28,824 nucleotides of DNA, taken from positions 1-28,824 of the forward strand of contig CAZFLX010000027.1 in assembly GCA_964519885.1 (NCBI GenBank). The letters are read 5' to 3'. The notes below the pieces were generated by a model, which was not told the DNA's origin, made no database searches, and worked only from the letters and a program-made list of their open reading frames with translations. Below, piece after piece: positions 24,053 through 28,824 of this stretch (its first letter is position 1; each line of letters begins with the position of its first letter). The DNA comes from GCA-002282575 sp964519885. Lineage in GTDB: Bacteria; Pseudomonadota; Gammaproteobacteria; Thiomicrospirales; Thiomicrospiraceae. The translations under genes and the position numbers were made by a program.

Positions 24053-25081
24053 TTATGGCTTAGGCAATTTGGTATTGGTTGCTTCTATTTCGTCCACCAC
24101 CCGATTTCGCCCCGTTGCCTTAGCGATGTAGAGTGCATTATCAGCGCGGTTAATAAAGTCAGTCGCTAACTCACCTTTTCGATAAGTAGAAACACCCACA
24201 GATGCGGTAAATTGTAAGGTGGTGGTGGTATTGCGTAACTTAAGATTGGTTTCTTGAAGCAGCTTGCGTAATTTTTCAGCAAAGGAAAAGGCATTGGCTG
24301 CACTGGTGTCGGGTAACAGCAAAATAAACTCTTCACCGCCAAAACGACCAACAAAATCTTGTCCTTTACTGGCCTGTTTCAACAATTTTGCAATGAAACG
24401 CAGAACACTATCCCCCACCATGTGGCCATGCTGATCATTAATACGCTTAAAATGATCAATATCTAAAATAATACACGAGAAAATGTCGCTCTTCGACTCA
24501 TCCAACTGCTCGGCAATAAACTTATCCATCGCACGACGGTTACCAATGCCAGTGAGCGGATCGGTATGAGCTTCTTTAAAGCTCATTTCAAGCTGTTTCT
24601 TGAGCGTATCCACCTCGCTGCGCACAGCTTCCATTTTCGACTTCATGCCTTTGGCATTGGTGGTTAATTCTTTAATGGATGCAACCACACTTTGCACCAC
24701 ATAAGCCGCCACACTCACGTCATTGGTTTTACTCGACAATGAGGTTAACGCCTTTTCCAAAATTTCGCTATGTGCCGATAGATTATGTTCCCAGCCATCC
24801 ATGTCTGAAATGATTTCATTCACCAATTTCAACACGATGCCGTCGATTTCATTCATCACACAAATACGACTGACGATGTGATTAAACAGCTCGACTGCCA
24901 CAGATTCGTATTCGGTTGCAGCAGCTAACTGATCAACGACAAAGGGATCACGCTTAAGTAAATACTCATACCAAACCATAAAGTTAATAGGATTAGGACG
25001 AACACCTCGTTGAACCACCTCAGCCAAAACCTGATCAGCGAGGAGTTTACTTTCAGCAAAACCTTCCCTGTAATGGCGCAT
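24053..25081 (-). CDS. GGDEF diguanylate cyclase with N-terminal helical region
   Basis: A 342-residue soluble protein predicted to make cyclic di-GMP from two GTP. The C-terminal GGDEF domain (about 171-330) has the full set of substrate motifs: DPLTGIGNRRAMD, ILDIDHFKRINDQHGHMVGD, and the active-site loop RFGGEEFILLLPD (GGEEF at 248-252). The inhibitory I-site should read RxxD five residues before GGEEF; here it is KGQD (239-242), so product inhibition may be weakened. Residues 1-130 include GVRPNPINFMVWYEYLLKRDP, a pattern found in front of GGDEF domains in other gammaproteobacterial cyclases, followed by a likely coiled coil at about 140-170. No membrane helix or known sensor domain was seen. 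It follows the CHCC zinc-finger gene by 33 bp. Confidence 0.93.
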   Translation of the reverse strand: MRHYREGFAESKLLADQVLAEVVQRGVRPNPINFMVWYEYLLKRDPFVVDQLAAATEYESVAVELFNHIVSRICVMNEIDGIVLKLVNEIISDMDGWEHNLSAHSEILEKALTSLSSKTNDVSVAAYVVQSVVASIKELTTNAKGMKSKMEAVRSEVDTLKKQLEMSFKEAHTDPLTGIGNRRAMDKFIAEQLDESKSDIFSCIILDIDHFKRINDQHGHMVGDSVLRFIAKLLKQASKGQDFVGRFGGEEFILLLPDTSAANAFSFAEKLRKLLQETNLKLRNTTTTLQFTASVGVSTYRKGELATDFINRADNALYIAKATGRNRVVDEIEATNTKLPKP

Positions 25082-25114
25082 AACTAATCCATCCGTACTG
25101 GGTGAAAAAAATGT

Positions 25115-25336
25115 CTAATGATGTCCGCTGCCATGTTCAGACCAATCTGTCAGGGTATATTCAGCACCACAATAAGGGCATTTTGCCTGTCCGGTTTCTT
25201 CAATAGGCAAGTAAACTTTAGGATGCGAATTCCATAACGCCATACCTGGCATCGGACAGGTTAAAGGCAAGTCTTTGCTGCTCACCTGATACTGATTTTC
25301 AGCATTAGGGGTGACTAATTGAACCGAATCTTTCAT
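25115..25336 (-). CDS. Zinc-finger (CHCC type) small protein
   Basis: A 73-residue protein whose core, LTCPMPGMALWNSHPKVYLP then KCPYCGAEY, provides four zinc ligands C27, H38, C53 and C56. This is the CHCC zinc-finger family, which also includes the NDUFS6 subunit of mitochondrial complex I. Bacterial members are short single-domain proteins with no assigned function. An AGGA lies about 10 nt before the ATG at 25336. It follows ilvE by 13 bp, so co-transcription is likely; proximity to ilvE is seen for this family in other Gammaproteobacteria. The His-rich tail (EHGSGHH) could also bind metal. Confidence 0.85.
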   Translation of the reverse strand: MKDSVQLVTPNAENQYQVSSKDLPLTCPMPGMALWNSHPKVYLPIEETGQAKCPYCGAEYTLTDWSEHGSGHH

Positions 25337-25349
25337 GCCTAGGTCTTCC

Positions 25350-26276
25350 TTATTTTACCAACGTGCGCCACGCCGCGTGATCTTTGTCTTGTCCTTGAAC
25401 CAAAGCAAAGTAACGTGCTTGAATAGCCTGAGTAATCGGACCACGTGAACCAGCACCAATCGCACGACCATCCAATTCTCGAATCGGTGTTACTTCGGCT
25501 GCGGTTCCTGTAAAGAAAGCTTCATCAGCAATATAGACTTCATCACGGGTAATGTTGCGCTCAATCACTGTGTAACCCATTTCTGCCGCTAATTGCATAA
25601 TGGTTTTACGGGTAATGCCATCTAAAGCTGATGTCAATAAAGGCGTGTAAATGACACCATCACGCACCATAAAGAAGTTTTCACCCGAACCTTCCGAGAC
25701 ATAACCTTCTTTATCTAACAACAAGGCTTCATCACAACCATGACGAATAGCTTCTTGCAGCGCCAACATTGAGTTCATGTAAGCACCATTGGCTTTGGCC
25801 TTGGTCATGGAAATATTCGGATGATGACGGGTGAAGGATGAAGTGGCTACTTTAATGCCTTTTTCAAGGTTTTCGGCACCCATGTAAGCACCCCATGTCC
25901 AAGCGGCAACCATGACATGAACTTTTAGGTTATCAGCGCGCAATCCCATGCCTTCAGCACCGTAGAAAGCCATCGGACGTAAATAAGCAGACGCAAGACC
26001 ATTTTCACGCACCACTGCACGTTGAGCCTCGTTCAACTCATCTTTAGTGTAAGGCATAGCCATGTTCATAATCTTAGCGGAATTAAACAGGCGATCGGTA
26101 TGAGCTTCTAATCGAAATATCGCTGTACCTTCTGGAGTCTCATAGGCACGAACCCCTTCAAAAACACCCATACCATAATGAAGCGTGTGCGTTAACACAT
26201 GAACCTTCGCATCGCGCCAAGGAACCATCTGTCCATCTAACCAAATAACGCCATCACGATCCGCCATTGCCTGCAT
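25350..26276 (-). CDS. ilvE: Branched-chain amino acid aminotransferase
   Basis: PLP enzyme of fold type IV that interconverts leucine, isoleucine and valine with their 2-keto acids. The 308-residue protein has HTLHYGMGVFEGVRAYETPE at the N-terminus, the Schiff-base Lys in TKAKANGAYMNSML (K161), and YVSEGSGENFFMVRDG with LDGITRKTIMQLA, which binds the PLP phosphate. The ATG at 26276 has AAGGA 7 nt upstream. It lies 63 bp after panC in the same direction. 2-Ketoisovalerate is shared between valine and pantothenate synthesis, which fits the neighbouring panB and panC. Confidence 0.96.
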   Translation of the reverse strand: MQAMADRDGVIWLDGQMVPWRDAKVHVLTHTLHYGMGVFEGVRAYETPEGTAIFRLEAHTDRLFNSAKIMNMAMPYTKDELNEAQRAVVRENGLASAYLRPMAFYGAEGMGLRADNLKVHVMVAAWTWGAYMGAENLEKGIKVATSSFTRHHPNISMTKAKANGAYMNSMLALQEAIRHGCDEALLLDKEGYVSEGSGENFFMVRDGVIYTPLLTSALDGITRKTIMQLAAEMGYTVIERNITRDEVYIADEAFFTGTAAEVTPIRELDGRAIGAGSRGPITQAIQARYFALVQGQDKDHAAWRTLVK

Positions 26277-26339
26277 AATGTCTTCCTTAATAAGAATTTT
26301 GTATAAATTTGAGTTTATTTTACGCTATGTGCTTAACTT

Positions 26340-27224
26340 CTACCACTGTTGCTTAGTGGAAACGACTTGGTTATCAATTAAACGTGTATTCCCCAGCCAG
26401 GCAGCAATTAAAACCACCGCTCCCTGTTCGGATAAGTGCATTACAGGCTGCAGACTGATAGGGTCTCGGATCGCCACATAATCCACCCGATCAAATCCAG
26501 ATGACTTGAGTTGTGCTTCAGCCTGCTCAATCAAGCCCTCGCTGGAAAAACCTGACAAAAGTCCTTGCTGAATACTTTGTAAAACCTGAAAAATCGTCAC
26601 AGCTTGTTGACGCTGTTCACGGCTTAAATACTGATTGCGGGACGAAAGCGCCAAACCATCTACTGCACGGCAAGTGGGTGCAGATAGAATCTGAATAGGC
26701 AAGTTTAACCCTCTTACCATCGCCTTTAACACCGCTAATTGTTGAAAGTCTTTTTCACCAAAAACAGCTAGTTGTGGTTGAATCATGTTAAACAGTTTAA
26801 GCACAATGGTGGCTACCCCAGCAAAATGTCCCGGACGAGATAAACCACATAGGGTTTCGGTTAAGCTTGCAGGTGGCATCACCAAAAAACCTTCAGAAGA
26901 CGCGGCACTATTCGCACCTTCTGGAAAAACTTCCTCGACACTCGGAGCAAATACCACATCAACGCCCAATGCAGTCAACGCCTCAACATCAGCAGCTAGG
27001 GTTCTGGGATAACGATCAAAATCTTCATTCGGACCAAACTGCAAAGGGTTAACAAAGATACTCACCACCACTTTATCGGCATGAGCTTGGGCTAACTTCA
27101 CCAATGAAAAATGCCCTTCATGCAAATTCCCCATGGTAGGCACTAAGGCCACACACTGAGAAGTTTGTCGCCATACTGTTTGGTTCTGATGCCAATCGGA
27201 TAAATGATGAATAAGTTGTGTCAT
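26340..27224 (-). CDS. panC: Pantothenate synthetase
   Basis: Joins pantoate and beta-alanine using ATP, the last step to pantothenate. It belongs to the nucleotidyltransferase superfamily: ALVPTMGNLHEGHFSLVKLA carries the HIGH-like motif (H35-E-G-H38), FVNPLQFGPNEDFDRYPRTL follows, GEKDFQQLAVLKAMV lies mid-protein, and LALSSRNQYL is the KMSKS-like loop. The 294-residue length is typical. It starts 9 nt after the panB stop, with only a weak ribosome-binding site, and so probably depends on translation of panB. Confidence 0.97.
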   Translation of the reverse strand: MTQLIHHLSDWHQNQTVWRQTSQCVALVPTMGNLHEGHFSLVKLAQAHADKVVVSIFVNPLQFGPNEDFDRYPRTLAADVEALTALGVDVVFAPSVEEVFPEGANSAASSEGFLVMPPASLTETLCGLSRPGHFAGVATIVLKLFNMIQPQLAVFGEKDFQQLAVLKAMVRGLNLPIQILSAPTCRAVDGLALSSRNQYLSREQRQQAVTIFQVLQSIQQGLLSGFSSEGLIEQAEAQLKSSGFDRVDYVAIRDPISLQPVMHLSEQGAVVLIAAWLGNTRLIDNQVVSTKQQW

Positions 27225-27233
27225 AAGTAAAGC

Positions 27234-28025
27234 TTAACTGGGATTGCTGGGAAATTGACCGGACTTAACCGCTTGTACATAAGCCGTCACCGCCTGTTCT
27301 AAACTGCGCCCTTCGACTAAGAAACGCGGCGCAAAAGATGGCGCATAAGCCGACAAGCCCAAAATATCATGCAACACCAATACTTGACCATCGGTGCCAA
27401 CACCCGAACCAATACCAATAGTCGGAATGCTTAAGGCTGCTGAAATCCGCTCTGCGACTTCAGCCACCACGCATTCCAAAACCAACAAAGAAACACCCGC
27501 TTGTTCTAGTGCCAAGGCTTCATCTACTAAACGCTGGGCATCGGCTTGGGTTTTTCCCGCCATTTTGTAACCAGCACGCAAAGCTTGTTGCGGTAATAAT
27601 CCTAAATGACCACACACAGGCACGCCTTGCGCTGTTAAGGCTTCAACCAGTGGCACAACCGACAATCCACCTTCTAATTTAACCATTTGAACGGATGCTT
27701 CTTGCAATATACGTTGCGCACTAGCTAAACCCTGCTCGACAGTCGTGGCGGTCATAAAAGGCAAGTCTGCCACCAGCCAAGCGAAAGGTGCACCACGGCG
27801 AACCATTTTGGCATGATAAATCACATCATCCAGCGTAACAGGAATGGTCGAGTCATGACCTTGCATCACCATACCCAATGAATCACCCACCAGCAAAGCA
27901 TCAACACCAGAATTGTGCAACAATCGGGCAAAGCTGGCATCGTAAGCGGTTAGCATCGCCAATTTCTGCTGATTTTTTTTCGCTGATAACAAACGAGACA
28001 AAGTCATGGGCTTGACGTGTGTCAT
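27234..28025 (-). CDS. panB: 3-methyl-2-oxobutanoate hydroxymethyltransferase
   Basis: Transfers a hydroxymethyl group from 5,10-methylene-tetrahydrofolate to 2-ketoisovalerate, the first step of pantothenate synthesis. The 263-residue TIM-barrel protein shows KLAMLTAYDASFARLL, VGDSLGMVMQGHDSTIPVTL (metal-binding Asp), VADLPFM, VKLEGG and GHLGLLPQ. The ATG at 28025 overlaps the folK stop (ATGA) and has a strong AAGGAG 5 nt upstream. The order folK-panB-panC is the usual gammaproteobacterial one and connects folate and pantothenate supply. Confidence 0.97.
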   Translation of the reverse strand: MTHVKPMTLSRLLSAKKNQQKLAMLTAYDASFARLLHNSGVDALLVGDSLGMVMQGHDSTIPVTLDDVIYHAKMVRRGAPFAWLVADLPFMTATTVEQGLASAQRILQEASVQMVKLEGGLSVVPLVEALTAQGVPVCGHLGLLPQQALRAGYKMAGKTQADAQRLVDEALALEQAGVSLLVLECVVAEVAERISAALSIPTIGIGSGVGTDGQVLVLHDILGLSAYAPSFAPRFLVEGRSLEQAVTAYVQAVKSGQFPSNPS

Positions 28026-28519
28026 GCAGTCTCCTTAGTGGGAAGATTAATGGGACGCGCTTGATAATCTGCCAAAACAGGCAGTTCTGCAACCAAACCC
28101 AAGGTTGGAATTCGGTAGTTTGGAGCAATTTCTTGCCAGGGTAGTACAACAAAATCACGCAAGGCAATCCCCGGATGGGGTAAGGTTAATCTTTCCGTTT
28201 GCATGACACAATCACCCACTGATAAAATATCCATATCGAGTGTTCTTTCACCCCAATGACGTTTACGCTCTCGGTGTTGTGCTTGCTCAATCGACTGACA
28301 CACATCGAGCAAAGCCAAGGGAGATAAATCGGTTAAACACTCAACCACCGCATTCACGTAATCGGGTTGATCTTGTGGTCCCATCGGACTGGAGGTGTAA
28401 TAGGCAGAAACCCGCAACGCATGGATATTAGGGTGTTGCCGCAATGCGGCTACCGCTGAATTTAGCTGTTGAATGGGCTGATTAAGATTGGCACCCAACC
28501 CCAAATAAGCCAATTGCAT
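28022..28519 (-). CDS. folK: 6-hydroxymethyl-7,8-dihydropterin pyrophosphokinase
   Basis: Transfers pyrophosphate from ATP to 6-hydroxymethyl-dihydropterin in folate synthesis. The 165-residue length is typical. Motifs are YLGLGANLNQPIQQLNSAV, YYTSSPMGPQDQPDYVNAVV and the family signature at WGERTLDMDIL, with the two metal-binding Asp residues, then LPHPGIALRDFVVLP. The signature usually reads PRTLDLDIL; here Glu replaces the common Pro before Arg. It overlaps panB by 4 nt and starts 3 bp after the pcnB stop, so the three genes are tightly packed. Confidence 0.95.
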   Translation of the reverse strand: MQLAYLGLGANLNQPIQQLNSAVAALRQHPNIHALRVSAYYTSSPMGPQDQPDYVNAVVECLTDLSPLALLDVCQSIEQAQHRERKRHWGERTLDMDILSVGDCVMQTERLTLPHPGIALRDFVVLPWQEIAPNYRIPTLGLVAELPVLADYQARPINLPTKETA

Positions 28520-28522
28520 GAT

Positions 28523-28824
28523 TTAGCGACGCGGACGACGGCGGCGTGGACGACGTGTTTGTTCAAGAGCTTCTTCAAAGGCGGCATCTTGATTTTCCAC
28601 CACTGCTTCAAAAACCGGTTGATACAGCCATTCTGGGTGTTGCTCTTGCTGTTGTTGCCAAAATGCGACCACTTCATTAAAACGCGGTACGGCAAAAGCA
28701 CGCAATGACAAGAAGTCAAACCCAGCGCGGAAGCGTGGAATAGCCAACACACGTTGCGCTTGATCCTGTTTGGTCAGCAACAAGAGTTGCATTGCCCAAA
28801 CTTCTTTCACATAGTGCATAATCG
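28523..28824 (-). CDS. pcnB: Poly(A) polymerase I, C-terminal fragment
   Basis: Only the last 100 residues or so are inside the window; the frame stays open to base 28824, so the N-terminus is outside. The visible part, RFRAGFDFLSLRAFAV then EVVAFWQQQQEQHPEW, matches the C-terminal helical RNA-binding region of PcnB, and the tail RRPRRRRPRR is the basic end typical of the protein. PcnB adds poly(A) to RNA 3' ends and promotes decay. The catalytic head cannot be seen. Its position before folK, as in E. coli, supports the call. Confidence 0.88.
   Translation of the reverse strand, partial: IMHYVKEVWAMQLLLLTKQDQAQRVLAIPRFRAGFDFLSLRAFAVPRFNEVVAFWQQQQEQHPEWLYQPVFEAVVENQDAAFEEALEQTRRPRRRRPRR

Overview
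The window looks like ordinary chromosome of a sulfur-oxidising gammaproteobacterium. Nearly all of it is coding, and gaps are short: the longest is 186 bp at 16571-16756, so no stretch over 300 bp lacks a gene. The protein set is gammaproteobacterial (one-chain PurL, BamC, CsiV next to mfd, pcnB-folK-panB-panC, LolCD). A Tat-exported thiosulfohydrolase SoxB and a type I sulfide:quinone oxidoreductase, each standing alone and not in a sox cluster, suggest a chemolithotroph. The Thiomicrospira/Hydrogenovibrio/Thiomicrorhabdus group fits, but that placement is inference. No tRNA, rRNA, CRISPR array, insertion sequence, phage or integration signature was seen.

Layout. Positions 1-1143 (minus): pcm (truncated by the window edge) and surE, overlapping by ATGA. 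Positions 1196-4118 (plus): an Smr-domain protein, recJ and a histidine phosphatase, closely packed. Positions 4184-4468 (plus): a small parvulin with its own promoter and a strong terminator. Positions 4592-6466 (minus): soxB, convergent with the parvulin gene and separated from it by two hairpins. Positions 6588-12474 (minus): dapA-bamC-purL with a dapA promoter; bamC and purL share a TAATG junction. Positions 12553-14491 (minus): lolC-lolD, lipoprotein release. Positions 14532-15143 (minus): a TRIC-type membrane protein. Positions 15275-16570 (minus): sqr, ending in a terminator. Positions 16757-21881 (plus): mfd, csiV and murB. Positions 21909-22340 (minus): a small membrane protein with an antitoxin-like N-terminus. 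Positions 22461-24017 (plus): rpoN away from its usual neighbours. Positions 24053-28824 (minus): pcnB (truncated)-folK-panB-panC, ilvE, a CHCC zinc-finger protein and a GGDEF diguanylate cyclase.

How the genes fit together. SoxB (periplasmic thiosulfate oxidation) and SQR (sulfide oxidation into the quinone pool) are the energy genes. DapA, BamC, LolCD, MurB and CsiV serve the cell envelope. RecJ and Mfd serve DNA repair. PanB, PanC, FolK, PurL and IlvE supply cofactors, purines and branched-chain amino acids. RpoN and the diguanylate cyclase are the regulatory elements.

I found no convincing undescribed multi-gene system. The item most worth following is the 143-residue protein at 21909-22340, which joins an antitoxin-like segment to three membrane helices beside rpoN. 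Many starts here are GTG, and several automatic upstream starts look wrong; corrected starts are given with reasons.
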